Source of the DNA: an uncultured Bacillaceae bacterium | GTDB taxonomy: Bacteria > Bacillota > Bacilli > Bacillales > Alkalibacillaceae | Length of the DNA: 7,204 nucleotides | Assembly: GCA_937958375.1 (NCBI GenBank) | Contig: CALGNY010000134.1 | Coordinates: 1 to 7,204, forward strand | Reading direction: 5' to 3' | Shown here: positions 1-6,398 of the stretch, one piece after another | Layout: every line of letters begins with the position of its first letter | How positions within the stretch are numbered: position 1 is the stretch's first letter | Notes under the pieces: model-generated | What the model saw: only the letters and a program-made list of their open reading frames with translations | Told to the model about the DNA's origin: nothing | Databases searched by the model: none | Translations under genes and position numbers: made by a program

Positions 1-2
1 CA

Positions 3-1805
3 TTACTCAACCGTCACACTCTTAGCCAAATTCCTCGGCTGATCCACATCACAGTCACGATGCAGGGCTGCATAATACGAGATGAGTTGTAATGGCAGGA
101 CAGCGACGAGCGATGCGAGTAATGGATGAACGTCTTGAATGACAATATCATCACCAGGTCGCTCTAAACCTTCCCTTGTGATTATACACACATTCGCTCC
201 GCGGGCTTCCACTTCTTGGACGTTGCTTCGGATTAAATTATTCACATGCTCCTGGGTGGATAGGGCAATAACGGGTGTGCCTTCTTCAATCAGCGCAATT
301 GTCCCGTGCTTCAACTCTCCGCCTGCAAATCCTTCTGCTTGAATATAGGAGATTTCTTTTAATTTCAAGGCTCCCTCCAAGGCAACGTGGTAATCCATTC
401 CCCGGCCGATAAAGAAGCAATTTCGTGTCGTATATAAGAATTGGTAAGCAATTTTTTCAAATTGATCTTTTTGATCACATAATGCTTCCATTGCATTACC
501 GACAATCGCTAATTCTTTCAGCGGATCGAAATCCAGGTCGATCCCTTTCGCTTGTGCGGTATCGACTGCCAAAATGGTGAGTACAGCTAATTGTGCGGTA
601 TAGGCTTTTGTTGAGGCAACTGCGATTTCAGGTCCTGCATGTAAGTGCAACGTGTGAGTGGCTTCACGAGAAAGGGTTGAGCCAGGTACATTGGTCATCG
701 TAATTGATGGGTGTCCTAGTTTTTTAATTTCCACTAACACGGCACGTAAATCTGCTGTTTCTCCACTTTGTGAAATAAAGATGAATAATGGTTTTTCTGA
801 AAGAAGTGGCATATTATACGAAAACTCACTGGCGATATGCACTTCGGTCGGGATTTCAGCCATCATTTCAAGCATTTCTTTACCGATCAAACCGGCATGG
901 TAACTGGTGCCGGCTGCAATAATGTAAATTCGGTCGCATGCTTTCATGGCCGCTCGTACACCGTCATCCAATTTAATCTGATCGGTTTCATCTTGATAGT
1001 GTTGAATGATTTTCCGAATCACGAATGGTTGTTCATCGATTTCTTTTAACATGAAGTGAGGATACGTTCCTTTTTCGATATCCTCTACATTCATATCCAC
1101 CGTAAACGGTTCTCGGATGACACGGGTCCCGTCGATCGTCTCCATCGTCACTTGATCTTTTTGGAGAATCACAATTTCTTCGTCCATGATCTCAACAAAT
1201 TGATCGGTCACCTGAAGCATTGCCATGGAGTCACTGGATACAACGTTGAATCCTTCACCTAAGCCAACGAGTAATGGGCTTTTGTTTTTCGCAACGTAGA
1301 TCTTGTCTTCATCTTCACGGTCCATTAACGCAATCGCATATGAACCTTCTAGTTTTGAGATGGTTTCACGAAATGCTTCAAGTGTTGAACCTTTTTGTTT
1401 TGAAATCTGGTCCATTAACTGGACGATGACTTCGGTATCCGTCTTACTAACAAGTTCCACATCGGTTAAAACGTTATCCTTTAATGCTTGATCATTCTCG
1501 ATGACACCATTATGAACAAGTGTAAAACGACCCGAGGAACTAACGTGGGGATGAGCATTCGTTTCACTCGGTTCTCCATGGGTCGCCCACCGCGTATGAC
1601 CTATTCCTGTCGTCGTATTCACCGTTTCGTCAACTGCAGTCCGAAGTTTTTCGATTCGTCCTTTGACTTTGAAAAGCTTGAGATCATCGGCATCTCTGAC
1701 AGCGATTCCTGCAGAGTCATACCCACGATATTCAAGCTTTTCTAATCCATTTAACAAAATTTCCTTTGCATCTTGATTTCCAATATAACCGACGATGCCA
1801 CACAT
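3..1805 (-). CDS. glmS: Glutamine--fructose-6-phosphate aminotransferase (isomerizing), GlmS
   Basis: Makes glucosamine-6-phosphate and glutamate from fructose-6-phosphate and glutamine, the first committed step toward UDP-GlcNAc, in the cytoplasm. The 600-residue protein has the length I recall for B. subtilis GlmS. The N-terminal class II glutamine amidotransferase half begins MCGIVGYIGN, so Cys2 becomes the N-terminal nucleophile after Met removal; RGYDSAG (27-33) and HTRWATHG (70-77) follow. The isomerase half has two SIS domains (about 285-425 and 455-590), with SQSGET at 345-350, AEGFAGGELKHG at 490-501 and the canonical C-terminus DQPRNLAKSVTVE. The frame is open for 17 codons upstream, but only the ATG at 1805 has an SD (AGGAGGT, 7 nt gap) and gives the conserved Cys2, so that start is chosen. 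It lies downstream of a glmS ribozyme and its own promoter. No terminator is visible because the gene ends at the window edge. Confidence 0.98.
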   Translation of the reverse strand: MCGIVGYIGNQDAKEILLNGLEKLEYRGYDSAGIAVRDADDLKLFKVKGRIEKLRTAVDETVNTTTGIGHTRWATHGEPSETNAHPHVSSSGRFTLVHNGVIENDQALKDNVLTDVELVSKTDTEVIVQLMDQISKQKGSTLEAFRETISKLEGSYAIALMDREDEDKIYVAKNKSPLLVGLGEGFNVVSSDSMAMLQVTDQFVEIMDEEIVILQKDQVTMETIDGTRVIREPFTVDMNVEDIEKGTYPHFMLKEIDEQPFVIRKIIQHYQDETDQIKLDDGVRAAMKACDRIYIIAAGTSYHAGLIGKEMLEMMAEIPTEVHIASEFSYNMPLLSEKPLFIFISQSGETADLRAVLVEIKKLGHPSITMTNVPGSTLSREATHTLHLHAGPEIAVASTKAYTAQLAVLTILAVDTAQAKGIDLDFDPLKELAIVGNAMEALCDQKDQFEKIAYQFLYTTRNCFFIGRGMDYHVALEGALKLKEISYIQAEGFAGGELKHGTIALIEEGTPVIALSTQEHVNNLIRSNVQEVEARGANVCIITREGLERPGDDIVIQDVHPLLASLVAVLPLQLISYYAALHRDCDVDQPRNLAKSVTVE

Positions 1806-1812
1806 ATTTTTT

Positions 1813-1819
1813 ACCTCCT
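1813..1819 (-). promoter_or_regulatory. glmS ribosome binding site
   Basis: AGGAGGT lies 7 nt before the ATG at 1805. It is a near-perfect Shine-Dalgarno site and fixes the glmS start against the in-frame upstream ATGs at 1856 and 1841. It begins only 2 nt after the 3' foot of the long hairpin at 1875-1822, so a folded leader would sit within the ribosome footprint. Confidence 0.93.
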
Positions 1820-1821
1820 GC

Positions 1822-1875
1822 GAAAGAGGCAAACAAATCATGATGCATTGGGGCATTCATTCGTTTGCCCCTTTC
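1822..1875 (-). promoter_or_regulatory. Long stem-loop between glmS ribozyme and glmS SD
   Basis: On the minus strand, 1875-1859 pairs with 1838-1822 over 17 contiguous base pairs, two of them G-U wobbles (1870/1827 and 1862/1835). The 20-nt loop can itself form a short AUGC/GCAU stem (1856-1853 with 1846-1843). No U-tract follows; the glmS SD comes 2 nt later, so it is not a standard terminator. It lies outside the ribozyme core. A role in translation or in stability of the cleaved mRNA is inference. The pairing is read directly from the sequence. Confidence 0.8.
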
Positions 1876-1899
1876 TCGTGATTGTTTTTATTTAGGCAC

Positions 1900-2060
1900 C
1901 TTGTTTCTGGCTTTGTACACGAAGTCGCCTTCATGATTTAACCACAAACGTTTCAGCTGAGGTGTGCAGCCGGGAGGCATCCGCCGAATACTTCGATCAA
2001 CCTCCTCCTCGTCAACTATTTTCGATTGCGTTTTGAGAAAATAGTCCTGGCGCTTGACTT
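1900..2060 (-). ncRNA. glmS ribozyme (glucosamine-6-phosphate-activated self-cleaving riboswitch)
   Basis: The 5' core AGCGCCAGGACU is present; by analogy with known glmS ribozymes, cleavage falls between A at 2054 and G at 2053. P1 is a 9-bp stem, 2045-2037 with 2023-2015. The conserved segments GACGAGGAGGAGG (2013-2001), UUCGGCGG (1988-1981) and AUGCCUCCCGG (1980-1970) follow in the expected order. P3 pairs 1972-1967 with 1959-1954. P4 is 7 bp (1935-1929 with 1924-1918) capped by a GCGA tetraloop; the lower P4 part pairs GUUU (about 1949-1946) with AAAC (1906-1903). Known function: glucosamine-6-phosphate acts as coenzyme for self-cleavage, and the 5'-OH downstream mRNA is then degraded (RNase J1 in B. 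subtilis), which gives product feedback on glmS. The outer ends are approximate. Confidence 0.96.
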
Positions 2061-2112
2061 GCTTTTTTATTCCAATGCTCCTTTCTTTTTCAAAATAAAA
2101 TCTAACGTTACT

Positions 2113-2141
2113 AGTTTAAAGAGAATGAAGCGATTCGTCAA
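2113..2141 (-). promoter_or_regulatory. Predicted sigma-A promoter of glmS
   Basis: A -35 box TTGACG (2141-2136), a spacer of exactly 17 nt and a -10 box TAAACT (2118-2113). This predicts a start near 2106, about 50 nt before the ribozyme cleavage site. The -35 box starts immediately after the U-tract of the glmM terminator, so termination and re-initiation are packed into about 70 bp. This is a prediction from motif and position only. Confidence 0.72.
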
Positions 2142-2142
2142 T

Positions 2143-2182
2143 AAAAAAATAAAGAGTACAGAAGACGATCTCCTGTACCCTT
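2143..2182 (-). terminator. Rho-independent terminator after glmM
   Basis: The hairpin pairs AAGGGUACAG (2182-2173) with CUGUACUCUU (2161-2152), extended inward by GAG/CUU to 13 bp around the loop AUCGU, and is followed by UAUUUUUUU (2151-2143). It starts 9 nt after the glmM stop. It should end the cdaA-cdaR-glmM transcript and separate it from the ribozyme-controlled glmS unit, though some read-through is possible. Confidence 0.92.
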
Positions 2183-2191
2183 ATCCTATGC

Positions 2192-3538
2192 TTATTTCAG
2201 TCCAAATGTTTTTTCGATTGCATCGACGACTTCATCGGCTGCTTGGTCACATTCTTCTTTTGTCGGTGCTTCCACCATCACGCGCACGAGAGGTTCTGTA
2301 CCGGATGGACGAACGAGCACGCGACCCGTATCACCAAGTTCTTCTTCCACACGGTTGATTTCTTCTTGAACAAAAGTGTTCGTTTGGACTTCATTTTTAT
2401 CCAAAACACGAACATTCTTCAGTACTTGTGGGAAGATCTCGATTTCAGCGGCCAATTCAGAAAGTTTTTTGTTTTTCTCGACCATCGCACTGATCAATTG
2501 AAGGCCAGAAAGCATTCCATCTCCAGTCGTGTTGTGGTCCAGGAAAATGATATGCCCGGATTGCTCGCCACCTAGGTTGTGACCGTGTTTGACCATTTCT
2601 TCCATGACATACCGATCACCGACAGCGGTTTTATCTGAATGAATACCGAGCTCATCAAAGGCACGGTATAAGCCGATATTACTCATCACCGTCGTAACGA
2701 CCGTATCATTTTTCAATTGGCCTTTTTCTTTCATATGTTTTCCGCAAATAAACATGATTCGATCGCCATCCACGATGTTCCCTTGTTCATCAACAGCGAT
2801 TAAACGATCACCGTCGCCGTCGAAAGCCAGTCCAATATCTGCTCCGGTTTCAATAACGGTCTTTTGTAGGTTTTCTGGGCTAGTCGAACCGTAACCGTCA
2901 TTAATATTCAAACCGTCCGGAGAGGCACCAATCGACTGGATGTCCGCTTCAAGATCACCAAACAGATGTGAGGCGATGGAAGATGTGGCTCCATGCGCAC
3001 AATCCAACACTATTTTGATCCCATCGAAATCAACATCCACAGTATCCTTCAAATGTTGGATGTATTTTTGGGCACCCTCAAAGTAATCGATGATTTGACC
3101 AACATCACCTGCAACCGGACGCACCAGTGTATCTTCTGAATCAATCCATTGCTCGATCTCGTCTTCCAGCTCATCGTTTAACTTAAAACCATCCGAACCG
3201 AAGAACTTGATGCCATTATCTTCAACTGGGTTATGTGAAGCTGAAATCATGATACCGGCTTGTGCTCCAGATGCTTTCGTCAAATAGGCAACACCCGGTG
3301 TGGAAATGACGCCTAGTCGCATGACATCCACACCAACTGACATGATTCCGGCAATCAATGCACCCTCCAACATTTCACAAGAAATCCGTGTGTCTTTTCC
3401 GACTAAAATCCGCGGTCGTTCCACCACATCTTTTGTTAATGTATATGCGCCAAATCGTCCTAGTTTAAAGGCTAATTCTGGTGTTAATTCTTTGTTTGCA
3501 ATTCCCCTTACACCATCTGTTCCAAAGTATTTTCCCAT
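2192..3538 (-). CDS. glmM: Phosphoglucosamine mutase GlmM
   Basis: Interconverts glucosamine-6-phosphate and glucosamine-1-phosphate, the step after GlmS on the way to UDP-GlcNAc. The 448-residue protein has the length I recall for B. subtilis GlmM. It starts MGKYFGTDGVRG and has the phosphohexomutase signatures in order: the phosphoserine loop ISASHNP (98-104, phospho-Ser101), the Mg-binding loop DGDGDR (240-245), the sugar-binding GGEQSGH (323-329) and the phosphate-binding RPSGTEP (410-416). The ATG at 3538 is preferred to the one at 3544 (two extra residues): the SD AAGGAG (3553-3548) lies 9 nt from the former but only 3 nt from the latter, and homologues begin MGKYFGTDG. It lies 28 nt after cdaR with no visible promoter between, so it is likely cotranscribed. 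Known in B. subtilis, Listeria and Lactococcus: GlmM also binds CdaA and inhibits c-di-AMP synthesis. Confidence 0.98.
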   Translation of the reverse strand: MGKYFGTDGVRGIANKELTPELAFKLGRFGAYTLTKDVVERPRILVGKDTRISCEMLEGALIAGIMSVGVDVMRLGVISTPGVAYLTKASGAQAGIMISASHNPVEDNGIKFFGSDGFKLNDELEDEIEQWIDSEDTLVRPVAGDVGQIIDYFEGAQKYIQHLKDTVDVDFDGIKIVLDCAHGATSSIASHLFGDLEADIQSIGASPDGLNINDGYGSTSPENLQKTVIETGADIGLAFDGDGDRLIAVDEQGNIVDGDRIMFICGKHMKEKGQLKNDTVVTTVMSNIGLYRAFDELGIHSDKTAVGDRYVMEEMVKHGHNLGGEQSGHIIFLDHNTTGDGMLSGLQLISAMVEKNKKLSELAAEIEIFPQVLKNVRVLDKNEVQTNTFVQEEINRVEEELGDTGRVLVRPSGTEPLVRVMVEAPTKEECDQAADEVVDAIEKTFGLK

Positions 3539-3566
3539 TTTCATTCGCTCCTTCGCGTGAAACAGT

Positions 3567-4814
3567 CTACGATTCTGATTGGATTCTTATTCGAATGCGC
3601 TCGTCTTCTGTCCGTAATCGAATATTATCTGGACCCTCCAATTGGATCGGTGCAAAAACTTCCCCTTCAACATATTCACTAACGTCAATCCATACGCGGA
3701 TATCTTCTCGGCTCAATTCATTCAGATCTTCCTCTGTTCCGATAACGGTCACATCAATGACGGGCTCTTCCCGATCTAAAAATTCAATCTCTGATTCTTC
3801 TGCCGCATTTTCAATTTCAATTTGCATTTCTTCAAATACTTCATCTTCCGCTTCCTGAACAGTAATTTCTACTTCCACCGTTTCAGGTTCAATTTTGCTT
3901 GTATTGGATGGTCTCGGAATATCCATTTCCAATGTCGTTGATTCGGTAATTTCTGATAGATTGATCTCCAATGGATCCAACGAACTGATTTCATCCAGTC
4001 TTTCATCCCTCGCAAACAGCGTGGCTGAGACAGGGTTCAATGTAATCGACTGCAAGACTAACCCTTCATCCAGTTCACCCGTTGTTTCGTATCGGATTGG
4101 GTAACGCCTATCACGGATGGAAACATCAGCTTGTACCGTCGCGGTCGTCGGATTGACGAAGACATTCAGTTCATTACCTTGACTATCATACACCCGAATC
4201 GGAATGTTGTCGACTTGCCCTTCCGCCTCTAATTCTTCGAAGTTTATTAGCGCTCTCACAGTTGCAACCTTGTCCACTTCCGATCTGGCACCGGTTATTT
4301 CGACTTCCGTTGGCTCGATGGTCGGTTCTTCTGCAAAGACTTCCGTCACATCCGCCTCACCTTGTCCAATGTATTCTTTATCAAGTGGATAAGTCGCCGT
4401 TGCTCGTTCTTCCAGCACAATCTCAATCGATTCCGGTTCAATGTAGACTGTCAATTGATTGGATAACCCCGTGTGCTGGAGGTCCACCTCATGTGCACCT
4501 TCCCCGAATTCATTCAGGTCGACAAACACTTCAAAGTCACGTTGTCTTGCGGTTTGCATGACGACACTCTTCGGGCCTTCAATCGATACATCTACCGTAT
4601 CTGGTACCCCTTGTACGACATATTCCTCGTCATTCATCGAGACTTGGAGTGGCACATCATTGATCGTCGCTACATCCGTTGAAGACGACGGCAAGAGTGT
4701 ATTGCTCGGCGTTTGGGAATTGGCTTCGTCGATTGCTACTGTGATATAAAGCAAGACAGCCAATACTAATGAAATCCCTCGGGTAACCCAAGGACTTTTC
4801 AACCATTTATCCAT
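3567..4814 (-). CDS. cdaR: CdaA regulatory protein CdaR (YbbR-domain protein)
   Basis: Regulator of the diadenylate cyclase CdaA, anchored in the membrane with most of the protein outside. A short N-terminal cytoplasmic stretch (MDKWLKSPWVTRG) precedes one membrane segment (about 12-28, ISLVLAVLLYITVAI), then about 385 extracytoplasmic residues. Four YbbR-like beta domains can be read at about 54-135, 141-232, 238-320 and 328-412; each ends in a conserved P-x-T/S-x-x-x-E/V pattern. At 415 residues it is shorter than the 483-residue B. subtilis protein as I remember it, mainly because it stops after the fourth domain. The ectodomain is strikingly rich in Glu and Asp. The start ATG overlaps the cdaA stop by 8 nt and has the SD GGAGGGGG (4829-4822, 7 nt gap) inside cdaA, which indicates translational coupling. 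Individual motifs are weak; the identity rests on the YbbR pattern plus gene order. Confidence 0.93.
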   Translation of the reverse strand: MDKWLKSPWVTRGISLVLAVLLYITVAIDEANSQTPSNTLLPSSSTDVATINDVPLQVSMNDEEYVVQGVPDTVDVSIEGPKSVVMQTARQRDFEVFVDLNEFGEGAHEVDLQHTGLSNQLTVYIEPESIEIVLEERATATYPLDKEYIGQGEADVTEVFAEEPTIEPTEVEITGARSEVDKVATVRALINFEELEAEGQVDNIPIRVYDSQGNELNVFVNPTTATVQADVSIRDRRYPIRYETTGELDEGLVLQSITLNPVSATLFARDERLDEISSLDPLEINLSEITESTTLEMDIPRPSNTSKIEPETVEVEITVQEAEDEVFEEMQIEIENAAEESEIEFLDREEPVIDVTVIGTEEDLNELSREDIRVWIDVSEYVEGEVFAPIQLEGPDNIRLRTEDERIRIRIQSES

Positions 4815-5628
4815 TTGATTTCCCCCTCCAGTTCCATGACTTGGATGTTGAGGAGTTTTCCAGTACGTTCAATTCTTTTGAAATAATCGTCCGTAGTGTG
4901 TCTTCATCCAATTGACGATGAAGCTCTCCATTTTTCGCACACGAAATATGACCTGTCTCTTCTGAAACAACAATGGTCAATGCATCGGTGACTTCGCTGA
5001 TTCCCATGGCTGCACGGTGTCTCGTCCCCAATTCTTTTGAGATGAACGGACTTTCACTGAGTGGCAAATAACAAGCCGCCGCAACGATTTCATGATCGCG
5101 GAGGATGACAGCCCCATCATGTAACGGTGCATTTGGTATAAAAATGTTCGTCAACAACTCACTTGTCAGCTTCCCATTGACGGTAATTCCCGTTTCAATA
5201 TACTCATTCAATCCTGTCTCCCGCTCAATGGAGATCAGCGCCCCAATCCGCCTTTTACTCATATAATTACAAGAACGGATCAAAGCATCAATCGATTCAT
5301 TAATCTCTTTCTCTTCTGATTGCGTATAACGAGAAAATAAACTACCCCTACCTAACTGCTCCAATGCACGTCTGATTTCCGGTTGGAATAGAATGATAAC
5401 TGCTAAAAAACCCCAGTCAATTGCTTGGTAAACGAGCCACTGTACCGTTTGGAGTTCGAAAAAGGAACTCAGAAACCATATGGCCAAGATGACAAATATA
5501 CCTTGTAACAATTGAACCGCTTTCGTACCGCGGATAACCGAAAATAATTTATAAATAACAAACCATACAAGGGCAATGTCTACAGCGATTCGCAAGATTT
5601 GGAGTAGATCTAGTTCTTCCCAGCTCAT
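4807..5628 (-). CDS. cdaA: Diadenylate cyclase CdaA (DacA/YbbP family)
   Basis: Makes cyclic di-AMP from two ATP at the membrane; c-di-AMP controls potassium and osmolyte transport and cell-wall homeostasis in Firmicutes. From the chosen ATG it is 273 residues, the length I recall for B. subtilis CdaA. Three membrane segments lie at about 11-31, 40-58 and 64-81, then a linker (RRALEQLGRGSLFSR) and the DAC domain (about 95-255). The catalytic motifs are DGA (171-173, within PNAPLHDGAVI) and RHR (203-205, within GTRHRAAMGISE). A GTG at 5655 would add nine residues and has its own AGGAAG upstream. The ATG at 5628 with AAGGAA 8 nt before it is preferred because it matches the family N-terminus. 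A terminator and a new promoter separate it from rsiW; it is coupled to cdaR by an 8-nt overlap. Confidence 0.97.
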   Translation of the reverse strand: MSWEELDLLQILRIAVDIALVWFVIYKLFSVIRGTKAVQLLQGIFVILAIWFLSSFFELQTVQWLVYQAIDWGFLAVIILFQPEIRRALEQLGRGSLFSRYTQSEEKEINESIDALIRSCNYMSKRRIGALISIERETGLNEYIETGITVNGKLTSELLTNIFIPNAPLHDGAVILRDHEIVAAACYLPLSESPFISKELGTRHRAAMGISEVTDALTIVVSEETGHISCAKNGELHRQLDEDTLRTIISKELNVLENSSTSKSWNWRGKSNG

Positions 5629-5636
5629 GCCCACAC

Positions 5637-5642
5637 TTCCTT
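5637..5642 (-). promoter_or_regulatory. cdaA ribosome binding site
   Basis: AAGGAA lies 8 nt before the ATG at 5628 and supports the family-length start. A competing AGGAAG (5668-5663), 7 nt before a GTG at 5655, means a longer form cannot be excluded. Confidence 0.65.
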
Positions 5643-5681
5643 CACGAATAATCACCTAACCGCTTCCTATTTGTATCATTT

Positions 5682-5690
5682 ATTATAGCA
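5682..5690 (-). promoter_or_regulatory. Predicted extended -10 promoter of cdaA-cdaR-glmM
   Basis: A perfect TATAAT (5687-5682) is preceded by TGC (5690-5688), which together make the TGnTATAAT extended -10 of sigma-A promoters. At 17-nt spacing the -35 position reads TATAAA, a poor match, as is usual for extended -10 promoters. The predicted start is near 5675, leaving a leader of about 47 nt to the ATG at 5628. It lies between the rsiW terminator and cdaA, as expected if this unit is expressed independently of sigma-W. Confidence 0.7.
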
Positions 5691-5730
5691 CATCACTACT
5701 TCCATTTATATTTTCGCGACGAAGAAATGT

Positions 5731-5770
5731 AAAAAACGTCTACTCCCTTTTTTACAGGAGATAGACGTTT
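5731..5770 (-). terminator. Rho-independent terminator after rsiW
   Basis: The stem AAACGUCUA (5770-5762) pairs with UAGACGUUU (5742-5734) over 9 bp; past a one-base bulge it continues with CUCC/GGAG (5760-5757 with 5746-5743). The 3' stem end runs into a stretch of six U in total (5736-5731). It begins 9 nt after the rsiW stop and should end most sigW-rsiW transcripts before cdaA. Confidence 0.87.
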
Positions 5771-5779
5771 CAGTTTGTC

Positions 5780-6394
5780 TTATTCATAGGTGAATTGTTG
5801 GAAAAAATCTGCGACCCCCCGGGTGAACTTCATTGCTGCCCAACGGATAAACCGGTTGACTTCTACTATTTCGCCGCTGATGTTCGGTGTGGCTTGAGAA
5901 AGTTCACTGTTGACCAGCGTGAGATTCCCATTGATTTGTCCCCTCACGTCAACAATCGCATTTTCAATGGTCAGGTCTCCATGGATGACTTTTCCTTCGG
6001 GTATGATCACCCTGTCCCCCTCTACCTGGACTCCCTCATAATTCGAAACGAAAATATCATCACCGGACTGAAACTCAATCATGGCACTCGTCAATAAGGT
6101 GACTAAGAAAATCGCACACGCAGTAATGAACGGGTGCTCTTTAACCGCCTTCATAAATTTTTTCGGTTTTGATTCTTTCGGCAACTGTTCGAGAATGGCA
6201 TCTTTAAGTGAGGCCTGCTGAGAGATGGCAGGAGCTTCCGTTAAAAGTGTTTGTACGCTAGAAAGCTCTCTATAATGCTGGATGCAGTCTTCACATTTCA
6301 TTAAATGGTGTTTTAGTGTTGTTTCTTCTTCATACGTTGTTTCCTTATCGAAATGTTTGTGCATTACTTGTTCATATTCATGATTGCAAGCCAT
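5780..6394 (-). CDS. rsiW: Anti-sigma-W factor RsiW
   Basis: Membrane-spanning anti-sigma factor that holds SigW inactive until stress triggers its stepwise proteolysis (PrsW then RasP in B. subtilis). The 204-residue protein has an N-terminal zinc anti-sigma (ZAS) domain with Cys3 and the HxxxCxxC motif at His30, Cys34 and Cys37. One membrane segment follows at about 88-106 (PFITACAIFLVTLLTSAMI). The ectodomain (about 110-204) contains a short repeat-like beta stretch, GDLTIENAIVDVRG then GNLTLVNSEL (139-165), resembling bactofilin or polymer-forming beta-helix turns. The start is 4 nt after the sigW stop, and the SD-like AAAGGGGG (6413-6406, 11 nt gap) lies inside the end of sigW, so the two are probably translationally coupled to keep sigma and anti-sigma in balance. 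Identity rests on the ZAS motif, topology and position. Confidence 0.94.
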   Translation of the reverse strand: MACNHEYEQVMHKHFDKETTYEEETTLKHHLMKCEDCIQHYRELSSVQTLLTEAPAISQQASLKDAILEQLPKESKPKKFMKAVKEHPFITACAIFLVTLLTSAMIEFQSGDDIFVSNYEGVQVEGDRVIIPEGKVIHGDLTIENAIVDVRGQINGNLTLVNSELSQATPNISGEIVEVNRFIRWAAMKFTRGVADFFQQFTYE

Positions 6395-6398
6395 CGTC

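Noticed and set aside
1803..1856. N-terminal extension of GlmS by 17 residues (MPQCIMICLPLSQEVKN)
   Set aside because: It would remove the N-terminal Cys needed for amidotransferase activity and would translate the hairpin and SD. The AGGAGGT spacing fits the ATG at 1805.
1950..1955. TGAAAC on the minus strand in the glmS leader
   Set aside because: It lies in the ribozyme next to P3, and no CGTA follows at the right distance.
2026..2358. 110-codon plus-strand ORF over the glmM-glmS gap
   Set aside because: It runs antisense through the ribozyme, the terminator and the glmM 3' end. It has low-complexity composition, no recognisable domain and no convincing SD; it is a shadow ORF.
5767..5772. 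TGAAAC on the minus strand just after rsiW, possibly a sigma-W -35 box for cdaA
   Set aside because: No CGTA lies 16-17 nt downstream, and the sequence is part of the rsiW terminator stem.
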